DNA of 10,730 nucleotides, taken from Promethearchaeota archaeon (GTDB taxonomy: Archaea; Asgardarchaeota; Lokiarchaeia; Sigynarchaeales; SOKP01). Below, piece by piece: positions 1-6,168 of the stretch. Position 1 is the stretch's first letter. Every line of letters begins with the position of its first letter. The position numbers and the translations under genes were made by a program. The stretch is taken from positions 1 through 10,730 of the forward strand of contig JAUWBH010000193.1 in NCBI GenBank assembly GCA_030605085.1, in the 5' to 3' direction. The notes beneath the pieces were generated by a model. It was given only the letters and a program-made list of their open reading frames with translations. It had not been told where the DNA came from and did no database searches.

Positions 1-1
1 C

Positions 2-70
2 CCATTTTTATGGTATCTTTTACCTAATCGTTTAGTTTATGATAAAGTATCAATAATCGACTTTAAATAG
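2..70 (+). CDS. C-terminal end of an unidentified gene (partial)
   Basis: An open frame enters from the left edge and ends at TAG 68-70. The visible 22 residues begin PFLWYLLPN and end SIIDFK, a hydrophobic then mixed composition compatible with a protein C-terminus. Its stop codon overlaps the sequence TAGGAG, which lies about 7 nt before the ATG at 80, as expected when a downstream gene is coupled. Too little is visible to name a family, and a chance open frame of this length is possible. Confidence 0.35.
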   Translation, partial: PFLWYLLPNRLVYDKVSIIDFK

Positions 71-79
71 GAGAAACAA

Positions 80-145
80 ATGTTTAAAATAAGTCAATCG
101 ATTGAAAAATCTCGAAGTTTAATTAAAAAAAAAGTTTTAAAATAA
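80..145 (+). CDS. 21-aa basic peptide ORF
   Basis: ATG at 80 is preceded by AGGAG with about 7 nt spacing. The ORF encodes MFKISQSIEKSRSLIKKK and three more residues, then TAA. It contains a run of nine A (125-133), a possible slippage site. The same frame, after this TAA and a TGA at 149-151, runs into a ribbon-helix-helix-like reading frame (158-304). The peptide may therefore be the broken 5' end of a gene, a leader peptide, or noise. The good ribosome binding site is the only positive evidence. Confidence 0.35.
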   Translation: MFKISQSIEKSRSLIKKKVLK

Positions 146-157
146 GAGTGATTTAAA

Positions 158-304
158 ATTAAAATAGAAATTGAAATACCTGACGAATATGAAGTGTATT
201 TCAGATATTTAAGATCAAATTTCTTCATTTCAAAAAAGAAATACATAGAGAACATAATAAAGAAAGAAGTAAATAGTCGAAATGATGATTTACACTTATT
301 TTAA
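158..304 (+). pseudogene. Ribbon-helix-helix-like reading frame without a usual start codon
   Basis: The open frame encodes up to 48 residues starting IKIEIEIPDEYEVYFRYLRS, then a SKKKYIENIIKKEVNSR segment. This is the layout of a CopG/Arc-type ribbon-helix-helix DNA-binding protein: one beta strand with alternating hydrophobic residues ending in IP, then two helices, the second starting with SKKKYIENI. No ATG, GTG or TTG lies in frame between the preceding TGA (149-151) and the strand. The only later option is GTG at 194, which would delete the strand. It is either a remnant, a frame-broken gene, or a gene using a rare start such as ATT 158, which has GAGTGA upstream. The family call is by eye and not certain. 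Confidence 0.35.
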
Positions 305-412
305 TTTTTTTTTGGAAAGTAAAAAATTTGCTTTATAAATCAATTTTGTTAAGGATTTCCAAATCTATATTTTGTCGCATACTTCACCCCTATTACTCGG
401 GATGGTATAGAA

Positions 413-445
413 AATAAATTGAATGCAAATCGCATTTATTTTATT
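413..445. repeat. Imperfect hairpin
   Basis: Stem arms at 413-426 and 432-445 enclose a 5-nt loop AAATC. Five perfect pairs (AATGC/GCATT) are extended by a G-T pair and seven further pairs, with one mismatch. It lies about 110 nt after the ribbon-helix-helix-like frame and could be a transcription terminator or a structured leader. No long T-tract follows directly. Confidence 0.4.
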
Positions 446-716
446 AACAGAATATTATAAATTGAGTAGAATTATTAACCAAATAATAGCAAAATTCTCC
501 TATATAAATGATGCTCCCTTATTCTTTTATTAAAGGCATATTTTTGAAATAAATCTAATTAAACAAGAATTGCAAGGAGGATTGTTAAGAATAGGAGGGT
601 AGGGATAAATACAGAATCCACGATATTTAAAAGGGTCTCCCAACTCTATAATCTAATATCTTGAATTCAATGATGTAAAAGCGTATTTTCCCTATTAAAG
701 TTATATAATATGATCT

Positions 717-724
717 TTTATAAT
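717..724 (+). promoter_or_regulatory. TATA-like box for the 271-aa gene
   Basis: TTTATAAT is centred about 32 nt before ATG 753. No Shine-Dalgarno sequence precedes the ATG (the bases before it are ATAATAAATTAA). An archaeal start site about 25 nt below the box would give an almost leaderless mRNA. Confidence 0.4.
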
Positions 725-752
725 TTTTGCTCTTTATTTGATAATAAATTAA

Positions 753-1568
753 ATGTCGAAATATGAAGCTGTTCAATATACAATGCCTACTGGCGAAATA
801 ACGCATCGAATTAAAATGAGGGATAAATTTGGTAACGAATATTTATTTCGGAGTTTAATTGAAAAACCTATTGATGATCCTTTATGCGAACTTATTGAAG
901 GCTTTGGAATTCCTATTTTTAGAAAGAAAGGGTTGAATTACCATATCAGATATGTCGCAAGGAAGCATTTAGAACTTAAGTTAAATATTAAACCTCAAAA
1001 GTTTAGATTTCACCAAGATAGAATCGTCTGGATACATCCTAAAGAGATGCTCACTAAAGAGGAGTATAATACCCAAATAAAAGGGGCAACTCAGTTTCCC
1101 CTTTCGTTTAGAGGTTCTCCTCCTATTCTATACAGTCTTGGGGATGCTATTCAGATCTTATCTAGGATACAAACAGACGAAGAAAGAGCAAAATTAATAA
1201 GAAAATTAATTGTAAAAATTGAGGAACTACAAAAAGAGTTAACTAAACATCAAAAAGAAGAAATTGAGAATCTTAGATATTTGTTAGACCAACTGGACGA
1301 TATTTGCCACGATTGGATTAAAGAACATGGAGAAGACTATTGGAAAGGATATAAAATGTTGTGGGATCATGAATTATGGCAAATGATAATTGATATTCGT
1401 TATAGAATAAGACAATTATTAAGTTTACATCTTCCAAAAAAAGAAAATACGGGTTTACATCATCCAGATCGCCCATATAGAATAGTTTATCCTCATGTGG
1501 CTACAAGAGGTAGGCTAATTGATAAAAGGTTTGATCACGAAGATCCAAGACAAAAGAGATTTTATTAG
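753..1568 (+). CDS. 271-aa protein of unknown function with coiled-coil segment
   Basis: I do not recognise the family. The protein is rich in charged and aromatic residues. The N-terminal third (1-110) is mixed alpha/beta with GNEYLFRS and IVWIHPKEML. Residues about 145-185 form a strongly helical, probably coiled-coil segment (ERAKLIRKLIVKIEELQKEL and onwards). A Trp-rich helix follows (HDWIKEHGEDYWKGYKMLW), then a basic tail ending DPRQKRFY. There is no signal peptide or membrane segment, so it is probably cytosolic. The start is the first ATG. It has no ribosome binding site but a TATA-like box about 32 nt upstream, which suggests near-leaderless translation. It sits alone in front of the ATPase cassette on the same strand, which hints at a plasmid or virus origin but does not define a role. 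Confidence 0.75.
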   Translation: MSKYEAVQYTMPTGEITHRIKMRDKFGNEYLFRSLIEKPIDDPLCELIEGFGIPIFRKKGLNYHIRYVARKHLELKLNIKPQKFRFHQDRIVWIHPKEMLTKEEYNTQIKGATQFPLSFRGSPPILYSLGDAIQILSRIQTDEERAKLIRKLIVKIEELQKELTKHQKEEIENLRYLLDQLDDICHDWIKEHGEDYWKGYKMLWDHELWQMIIDIRYRIRQLLSLHLPKKENTGLHHPDRPYRIVYPHVATRGRLIDKRFDHEDPRQKRFY

Positions 1569-1597
1569 AAATTTTGTCCTGAATTAAAAAAAGTTCA

Positions 1598-1801
1598 TTA
1601 TTCCATTCTTTTATAAGTTCCATCTTCTTGAAGAATGTAAGTTCCAGAAGGCAATATTATTTCCTCAATTTTCGCTAGAGTTGGATCATTTTTTATAAGT
1701 TCTTCTGCTTTTTGTTGCAGGACATGTAAAGCGAATTGAGAAACATTTTTGAAATTAACTAAACTTAGAGGGATTTGATGTGAGTAAACAAACGACCAAT
1801 A
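1598..1801 (-). pseudogene. Start-less minus-strand reading frame, likely 5'-truncated gene
   Basis: On the minus strand the frame reads VSQFALHVLQQKAEELIKND, then a stretch ending LPSGTYILQEDGTYKRME and TAA (1598-1600). The composition and amphipathic pattern look like real protein. The frame is open back to a stop at 1802-1804, yet contains no in-frame ATG, GTG or TTG. Its upstream part also runs into the well-supported plus-strand gene starting at 1780. I read it as the remaining C-terminal part (about 50-60 aa) of a gene cut off at its 5' side, possibly where the 154-aa/ATPase cassette was joined. A rare start codon is the alternative. Family unknown. Confidence 0.4.
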
Positions 1802-2244
1802 TTAGCGATTTAGCAAAAGTTAACGCAATTGCGTTAATGCAAAATATGTTAAAAATAACTAAAACGCATAGAGAAGAATTGGAAGAAATTGGAGATAACG
1901 CCTACAAACAACTACTTCAAAACGCTAAAAATCAGATTAGAACAATTGCCAATACAGCAGGAAATAGCACAGCAAACGACCTTTTTATCGACGCTCTCAA
2001 CGCCTACGACGACGAACTTTACGACGAATTTCCCGACGTTGAAGACCTAATCATTCTGATCTCAGATTGTATGAAATTATTTCGAATAGCTCACGGAAAA
2101 AGCTCCCAAGGAGAGGTTCAATTGTATTATACAGCCCTCTTAAAGAGTTTTAGCGAGGTTTCAATGCAACAGAATCCACAATATTTCTATTTTGACCCTC
2201 ACAGAGACGGAGAAAAAAAGAAAAAAGAAAGAAATCCCTTATAA
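1780..2244 (+). CDS. Acidic 154-aa helical protein preceding the ATPase
   Basis: The family is not recognised. The GTG start is chosen because AGAGGGA lies 6 nt upstream and no ATG is better placed (ATG 1778 runs straight into TGA). The product is almost entirely helical. It has a very acidic centre (NAYDDELYDEFPDVEDLI, residues about 74-92) and a basic tail (DGEKKKKERNPL), with no membrane segment. The centre is encoded with many GAC, AAC and TAC codons, unlike the GAT/AAT-rich neighbours, which hints at a foreign origin. It ends 37 nt before the P-loop ATPase on the same strand, with a hairpin between them. The two probably form one transcription unit, and it could be a partner or small subunit of the ATPase; that is inference only. 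Confidence 0.75.
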   Translation: MSKQTTNISDLAKVNAIALMQNMLKITKTHREELEEIGDNAYKQLLQNAKNQIRTIANTAGNSTANDLFIDALNAYDDELYDEFPDVEDLIILISDCMKLFRIAHGKSSQGEVQLYYTALLKSFSEVSMQQNPQYFYFDPHRDGEKKKKERNPL

Positions 2245-2262
2245 TTTAATTAAAAATTATAA
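2239..2262 (+). repeat. Hairpin between the 154-aa gene and the ATPase gene
   Basis: A perfect 9-bp inverted repeat (TTATAATTT at 2239-2247, AAATTATAA at 2254-2262) has a 6-nt loop. It includes the stop codon of the upstream gene and ends just before the GGGAAAGAG ribosome binding region of the ATPase. It may tune the relative output of the two genes. Confidence 0.45.
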
Positions 2263-2281
2263 TTAGGGAAAGAGTATCAAA

Positions 2282-3061
2282 ATGCCAAAAGACGAATTAT
2301 ATAGTGCGCTCGGAAAGATAAAAAGTAATATCTACGCAAGCATGAGAGATCAACAGGGTTTTCTTGATTGTTGCAAAGAATTTACCTTTATACGAAAATT
2401 TAACGCAATGAACTTTAACAACAAAATGAACCGGTTAAAAATTACACATTTAGTTTTAGACGATAGATACGATTATACGGATGTTTTAAGGGATGATATT
2501 ATAGGACCGATCAAACAAGGCGTAAATATTGTTTTTGGTATTAAGGGATATACGGGTTCAGGTAAATCAGAATTAGCGTTTAAAATCGTTTTACTAAGTA
2601 AAGCAGCAAATAAAAAATACAAAAACCGAGACGTAAAGCTTTATTTGTGTTGGACAATGTCCGATTTTGATAAAACATTAAAGATTTTGAAAAAAGGAGA
2701 TATAATAATAAAAGACGAGATGCCTCGCACTTTCGGGAAAGGTTCAAGCATAGAAAGGTGGGCCGTTGATAACATACTTAACACTATAAGAAAGAAGGAG
2801 AACACTTTTATTTTTGTAGACCCTCATAAAATAAGTGTTGATATTTGCGATCTTTATTTAGAAACAGCTGGTATGAATCTCAAGACGAGAACAAACAGAT
2901 TTATGATTTTAAACGAAGAGAAACAATATTTTGGTCATATTTACACCACATTACACGACGACGAGGAACTCCGAACGTGGTACGAAATAAAAAAGGATAA
3001 CTTTATCGAAAAAAACATTAATCTTGGTGGTCGATTTAAAGCAAATGTAATTGATGTTTAA
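2282..3061 (+). CDS. P-loop ATPase, Zot/HerA-FtsK-like
   Basis: This is a 259-aa nucleoside-triphosphatase. Walker A is GYTGSGKS at residues 89-96. Walker B is DIIIKDE at 140-146, with the catalytic Glu after the Asp. A following strand, TFIFVDP (175-181), comes after RKKEN. The order and the acidic pair followed by a glycine-rich loop (MPRTFGKGSSIE) resemble the Zot/HerA-FtsK ATPases that move DNA or assemble virions in plasmids and viruses; exact family uncertain. No membrane segment is visible, so it would act in the cytoplasm or with a membrane partner. ATG 2282 is preceded by GGGAAAGAG. It follows the 154-aa gene by 37 nt. The frame continues past TAA 3059-3061 into a further 71 sense codons with a helix-turn-helix-like end, so the intact ancestral protein may have been about 331 aa. 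Confidence 0.7.
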   Translation: MPKDELYSALGKIKSNIYASMRDQQGFLDCCKEFTFIRKFNAMNFNNKMNRLKITHLVLDDRYDYTDVLRDDIIGPIKQGVNIVFGIKGYTGSGKSELAFKIVLLSKAANKKYKNRDVKLYLCWTMSDFDKTLKILKKGDIIIKDEMPRTFGKGSSIERWAVDNILNTIRKKENTFIFVDPHKISVDICDLYLETAGMNLKTRTNRFMILNEEKQYFGHIYTTLHDDEELRTWYEIKKDNFIEKNINLGGRFKANVIDV

Positions 3062-3277
3062 TTAGAACAAGAAGAATCAAGGGACGCTTTAGATGGATTA
3101 ATTGAAGTATTACGAGAAATGTATAATCCAACCTATAAACCTCACGAAAAAGAGAGAAATATCCACATCTGGAGATTACATAGAGAACAATATAAAGATA
3201 AATTAATTGCAAAAATCTTTAGAGTGGGAATAACGACTGTAAGAAGGATATACGAAGATATAGAGGCTCTTTTCTAA
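3062..3277 (+). pseudogene. In-frame C-terminal extension of the ATPase with HTH-like segment
   Basis: Immediately after the ATPase stop, the same frame stays open for 71 codons. It begins LEQEESRDALDGLIEVLRE and ends with a basic helix-turn-helix-like stretch, DKLIAKIFRVGITTVRRIYE, before TAA 3275-3277. The residues before the first ATG (3119) look as protein-like as those after it. This favours a nonsense-interrupted or read-through tail over a separate 52-aa gene starting at 3119, which has no strong ribosome binding site. The HTH suggests DNA binding joined to an ATPase. A sequencing error, a real mutation or programmed read-through cannot be told apart here. Confidence 0.45.
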
Positions 3278-3314
3278 GTTATTTTTTCTCCTGATACGAT
3301 GTCCAGGAAAAAAA

Positions 3315-3342
3315 ATTATATTATAACAATATAATGTTTTTT
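3315..3342 (+). terminator. Hairpin plus T-tract terminator of the ATPase unit
   Basis: Perfect 8-bp arms ATTATATT (3315-3322) and AATATAAT (3328-3335) with a 5-nt loop ATAAC are followed by GTTTTTT. An A-run before the hairpin can pair with the T-run. It lies 38 nt after the last stop of the ATPase/HTH frame. Confidence 0.65.
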
Positions 3343-3474
3343 AAAAATGCCGTTTTGCTTTTATTTATTAGTTCCATTAGATATAACGCCTTTAATATTA
3401 TACGCTAAACTCCGTTTTTATAGCATTTTTTACCGTTTTTAAATTCGATTCAAACGATAAAATAAGAGAAGAAT

Positions 3475-3500
3475 GTATTATTAAAGAATTTTAATAATAC
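3475..3500. repeat. 11-bp-stem AT hairpin
   Basis: Perfect arms at 3475-3485 and 3490-3500 (core TATTATTAAA / TTTAATAATA) with loop GAAT. It is a long perfect inverted repeat in a gene-free stretch, and could be a terminator for the minus-strand ParB unit, a protein-binding site or part of a small RNA. Confidence 0.5.
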
Positions 3501-3543
3501 TATTTTAAGGCCATCAGGAATTTTACAGATTATTTTATGCCTT

Positions 3544-3568
3544 AATTTAAACCTTTACAAAAAAGAAA
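3544..3568. repeat. 25-bp direct repeat, left copy
   Basis: Exactly the same 25 bases occur at 9855-9879 in the same orientation, 6.3 kb away. The core is TTTAAACCTTTAC followed by an A-rich run. Similarity continues loosely to AAAACG (3576-3581 and 9891-9896). On the minus strand it reads as a T-rich tract followed by GTAAAGGTTTAAATT, which also resembles a BRE/TATA promoter element. Confidence 0.7.
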
Positions 3569-3655
3569 AAAATATAAAACGCTCTGATTTATTGATTATC
3601 AAAATAGATATTGTAAAATCAAAAATCAAGGGCTAGTAATGTCATACCTAATTAG

Positions 3656-4801
3656 TTATTTTTTTTCTAATTTTATTTTTAGATTGTTCAAAAAATCTTT
3701 TAAATATTGAGGAAATGCAGAATATCTATTCCACGCTCTTTCTATTACTTCTTTATGAGAAAAAAAAAGAGATGGTTTCCTTTCGATTTTTATGATAGGA
3801 AAGTTATCTATTAAAAATATTTTTATGATATATCCTTTAATTTTAAAACTGATACTCTTCATTTCTGTTTCTACAGCATCATTTGGAGTTTCTACAATAG
3901 AATATTTCCCTGAGGATAAAAGCCAATCTTCAAGTAATTCTTTTACAAGACCTTTAGGTGTTATCAATCGAGTTGATATATATTTTCCAATTGCTTTTTT
4001 CAAGTTAGGTTCTACTATGAAAGTTCCAATATGCAATATTCTATCAGGATTATATCCTTTCACAACATTAGTGATAATTTCAAAAGGTTCTTTATCAGGA
4101 TTCTGAGATATACGATAAATTGCTTTTTTTGCTGTAATAGTTTTTAATCCAAGAAGATCAACAGCAATTTTACATATTTTTTCTTCAGAAAAATCACGAA
4201 GCGTTTGGATTATAAAATCAGCTATAGTTATACTTAAAGTCTTTTTTTTGAAACTTATATCATAGGATTCCAATTCATTCCGTTCTTCTTTTGAACGGTT
4301 TCTTGGTTTTTTTAATAACGATTGAGCAATTGAAGGAAATTCGTTTATAACTCGAAGATATCTACGAACCGTTGTCTCCCCCGCATGGAGAGTTTTAATT
4401 GTTTTTTGAAGCGCTTCCTCATCGGTCATTCCATCTTCTATACACGTATCATAAACATTTTTACAAAATAAACATTTTTGATATTTTGTCCAGGGATTTA
4501 CAATACTTTCTATTTTCGCTTCTTTTAACGCTTTAAGATGATCTTTATAAATATGACAAGGAATTTCAGATAAATTTGCAATGATCCCTGCTTGGTATCT
4601 TTCATACCCATCACAGATTAAAATATGATCGTTGTCTTTTAGCCACGTAATAAGAGGTTTTTTAACTCCTTCTTCCCTTACAGAATCAAGTAATTCTTCA
4701 CTCGGATCTTCTCTTCGGGGATTCTTTGGATCTAAATATAACTTTTTTATAGAAACTAATTCATAAATGTAATCTGACGACTTTCCATTTCTCTCTACCA
4801 T
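3656..4801 (-). CDS. ParB-like protein 2 (ParB/Srx nuclease-like fold, HTH)
   Basis: A 381-aa protein. Residues about 14-105 form a ParB/Srx-type domain: a beta strand (YELVSIKKLYLDPKNPRRED), a helix, then the nucleotide-binding motif DGYERYQAG at 64-72, equivalent to GERRxxA in canonical ParB. The third motif is weak (NPWTKYQK, 102-109). A cysteine pair CLFC (110-113) and Cys120 come next. A helix-turn-helix, TVRRYLRVINEFP, follows at about 126-155. The C-terminal half is unassigned. I choose ATG 4801 rather than the first possible ATG (4900): this start overlaps the upstream ParB gene by only 7 nt, has AAGG just before it, and the 33 extra residues look like out-of-frame translation. It is probably translationally coupled to ParB 1. 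Role: DNA binding in partition, plasmid maintenance or regulation. Confidence 0.75.
   Translation of the reverse strand: MVERNGKSSDYIYELVSIKKLYLDPKNPRREDPSEELLDSVREEGVKKPLITWLKDNDHILICDGYERYQAGIIANLSEIPCHIYKDHLKALKEAKIESIVNPWTKYQKCLFCKNVYDTCIEDGMTDEEALQKTIKTLHAGETTVRRYLRVINEFPSIAQSLLKKPRNRSKEERNELESYDISFKKKTLSITIADFIIQTLRDFSEEKICKIAVDLLGLKTITAKKAIYRISQNPDKEPFEIITNVVKGYNPDRILHIGTFIVEPNLKKAIGKYISTRLITPKGLVKELLEDWLLSSGKYSIVETPNDAVETEMKSISFKIKGYIIKIFLIDNFPIIKIERKPSLFFSHKEVIERAWNRYSAFPQYLKDFLNNLKIKLEKK
4408..4417. repeat. GAAGCGCTTC palindrome inside ParB 2
   Basis: A perfect 10-bp palindrome within the coding region. It shares the 8-bp core AAGCGCTT with the palindrome upstream of ParB 1 (5805-5814). 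It is a possible ParB or regulator binding site, and chance is not excluded. Confidence 0.3.
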
Positions 4802-5790
4802 CCTTCTTTCTTTGCCTCTCGTTCCAGCCATTTTAAATAAACTGTGCGAACTAATTCTGCTGTTTTCATGTTTGCCCGATTTAAAGCATTGGTATGCCAT
4901 AAACCATATTCTGCAGGGAGTTTAAATGCAACTGAAGGAATATTGCTCATTTTAGGAGTAAGAATGTCATGTTCTTCTTTTACTTCTTTCATTACAATTT
5001 CAAAGGTCTTTGCTTCTTTAAGCTTATCCCGAATACTACCTAGAATTTCATATCGTTTATCGTAGCTTGGTTCTTCATCAAGCGAAAACGTTTTGATAAT
5101 TTCAAAAATCTTTTCTACTTTTCCGAGCTCCGACTCTATACCCAAATGTTGGATTATTTTTTCTACTGCAGATAAAGCCTTAATATCCATTTTAAAATCA
5201 GGTTTAATATTATATTCTTTAAGTATTAATATATCTGCTTCTGTTCGTTCTTCTGACTTTTTGACTAAGATTTGAAGTTCTTTTGGGAGCCTAGCGATTA
5301 AAAGAACTCCATATATTTCTCCCGGGTTACCCCCATAACACGTTTCTGCTATTTCTAATATTGCTTTTCTTCTTCTCTTTGTATCGTCTCCATCTATATA
5401 TTTTGTTTCCATTAGTAAATCGATCCAAGTTAGGATTGTATCCATTCTCTGATGTTCAGTAAGATCCTTTCGTCCTATATTTTCGCTAAAAGACATAGCA
5501 ATTGCTTCCGTATCCGTTAGAGCCATAATCTTGCATGGGATATCGGTAATCCCAGCTCGGATTGAAGCGTTTAATCTACGAGAGCCTGCAATAAGCGCAT
5601 ATGGTTTATCTGTTTTACCCCCATATTTTTCGCTATTTGTTGGTCTAACGATGATATCGTAAATTAATCCTATTCCTTTAATTGAATTTATTAATGTCTT
5701 ATCTTTTTCATCATCATCCCAACCTCCTCTTCTTGCTTGGGTTGTATCTATTGCTATATCATCTACAGGTATTAATTTTTTTTCACTCAT
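4795..5790 (-). CDS. ParB-like protein 1 (canonical ParB/Srx domain)
   Basis: A 331-aa ParB-family protein. It has the three classic N-terminal ParB motifs: the strand IPVDDIAIDTTQARRGGWD (7-25), the GSRRLNA box at 69-75 (GERR-type, CTP/phosphate contacts in ParB), and SENIGRKDLTEHQRM (102-116, the EN..R.DL box). A helical HTH-like region follows (RRRKAILEIAETC to LLIARLP, about 140-170). The C-terminus from residue 287 (VAFKLPAEYG to TAELVRTVYLKWLERE) resembles a ribbon-helix-helix dimer or DNA-binding unit. ATG 5790 is used, with GTG 5799 three codons upstream as an alternative. It overlaps ParB 2 by 7 nt. A TATA-like AT run near 5822-5836 and the palindrome 5805-5814 precede it. No ParA is in the window. 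Expected role: centromere-like DNA binding. Confidence 0.85.
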   Translation of the reverse strand: MSEKKLIPVDDIAIDTTQARRGGWDDDEKDKTLINSIKGIGLIYDIIVRPTNSEKYGGKTDKPYALIAGSRRLNASIRAGITDIPCKIMALTDTEAIAMSFSENIGRKDLTEHQRMDTILTWIDLLMETKYIDGDDTKRRRKAILEIAETCYGGNPGEIYGVLLIARLPKELQILVKKSEERTEADILILKEYNIKPDFKMDIKALSAVEKIIQHLGIESELGKVEKIFEIIKTFSLDEEPSYDKRYEILGSIRDKLKEAKTFEIVMKEVKEEHDILTPKMSNIPSVAFKLPAEYGLWHTNALNRANMKTAELVRTVYLKWLEREAKKEGW

Positions 5791-5804
5791 TTTTTTCACT
5801 TCAC

Positions 5805-5814
5805 TAAGCGCTTA
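5805..5814. promoter_or_regulatory. TAAGCGCTTA palindrome upstream of ParB 1
   Basis: A perfect 10-bp palindrome 14 nt before ATG 5790, at the expected transcription start below the AT box at 5822-5836. The core AAGCGCTT recurs at 4408-4417, and AAGCGCT recurs at 7191-7197 upstream of the ribbon-helix-helix operon. It is a candidate operator or parS-like site. Confidence 0.45.
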
Positions 5815-5841
5815 CTTTTGTTATTATTTTAATAAATAAAT

Positions 5842-5870
5842 AAAAAAAAGATTTACCGCGAGAGCAGTAA
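5842..5870 (-). terminator. Hairpin terminator after the 96-aa gene
   Basis: On the minus strand TTACTGC (5870-5864), loop TCTC, GCGGTAA (5859-5853) form a 7-bp stem with one G-U pair, followed by ATCTTTTTTTT. It begins 3 nt after the stop of the 96-aa gene and separates that operon from the ParB pair, which therefore needs its own promoter. Confidence 0.65.
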
Positions 5871-5873
5871 TTT

Positions 5874-6164
5874 TTATTTTTCATTTTTAGAAACCCATCC
5901 TAATGCGATATCTTTCCAACTGACTCCTTCGACGTTAAAAGTTCCTTTTCCTCCGACATCCACGTAGATAATTTCAGCAATAGTTGCTTCTTCATGTTCA
6001 GGTAAAATTTCTTTAAGTCCAACTATTGCTTTATTTTTGTCAGCATAGAGAAATAATTTATCTTTTCCGACTAATACCCAGAACTTCTTAGCTTTCTTTT
6101 TTACTATTTTTCCTTTTTCTTCAATTTCTTCTTCCATTTCATTTATTTCTAATCTTTCTACCAT
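5874..6164 (-). CDS. 96-aa protein of unknown function
   Basis: Not recognised. The N-terminus is highly charged (EINEMEEEIEEKGKIVKKKA, residues about 5-25). A compact alpha/beta stretch follows: FWVLVGKDKLFLYADKNKAI, then an amphipathic helix, then IAEIIYVDVGGKGTFNVEGV. It ends WKDIALGWVSKNEK. There is no membrane segment or Cys pair. ATG 6164 has GTAGGTTAA upstream and starts 4 nt after the stop of the 278-aa gene, so the two are clearly one operon. A hairpin terminator follows directly. A small beta-rich cytosolic partner of the 278-aa protein is the most that can be inferred. Confidence 0.7.
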   Translation of the reverse strand: MVERLEINEMEEEIEEKGKIVKKKAKKFWVLVGKDKLFLYADKNKAIVGLKEILPEHEEATIAEIIYVDVGGKGTFNVEGVSWKDIALGWVSKNEK

Positions 6165-6168
6165 TTTC

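Larger units (their letters stand above)
305..752. other. 448-nt gene-free stretch with hairpin, G-rich tract and promoter
   Basis: I see no convincing gene here. It holds an imperfect hairpin at 413-445, a purine-rich tract at 575-604 with two Shine-Dalgarno-like runs but no following ORF of note, a 10-bp palindrome TTGAATTCAA at 661-670, and a TATA-like box TTTATAAT at 717-724 serving the gene at 753. ORFs of 36 codons or fewer exist on both strands but have neither composition nor ribosome binding sites that would support them. Confidence 0.5.
3278..3655. other. 378-nt gene-free stretch between converging units
   Basis: No gene is visible. It contains the terminator of the ATPase unit (3315-3342), three copies of CCGTTTT (3350, 3412, 3433), an 11-bp-stem hairpin (3475-3500), the left copy of a 25-bp direct repeat (3544-3568) and, read on the minus strand, long T-tracts at about 3560-3577 that probably end the ParB transcript. 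ORFs here are 18 codons or less. Confidence 0.5.

Noticed and set aside
423..533. 36-codon plus-strand ORF in the left gene-free stretch
   Set aside because: No ribosome binding site, overlaps the 413-445 hairpin, and its composition is what AT-rich non-coding DNA gives.
3350..3440. Three CCGTTTT copies as possible iterons
   Set aside because: Only 7 bp, irregular spacing (62 and 21 nt) and T-rich; more likely chance or weak T-tract termination signals.
3792..4106. 104-aa plus-strand ORF
   Set aside because: Antisense shadow of ParB 2 with Ser/Ile/Phe-rich translation and no start signal; similar shadows lie at 4844-5065, 5093-5275, 9212-9394 and 9822-10049.
4802..4900. 33-residue N-terminal extension of ParB 2 from ATG 4900
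   Set aside because: It would overlap the end of ParB 1 by over 100 nt, has no ParB similarity, and ATG 4801 gives a normal 7-nt coupled overlap.
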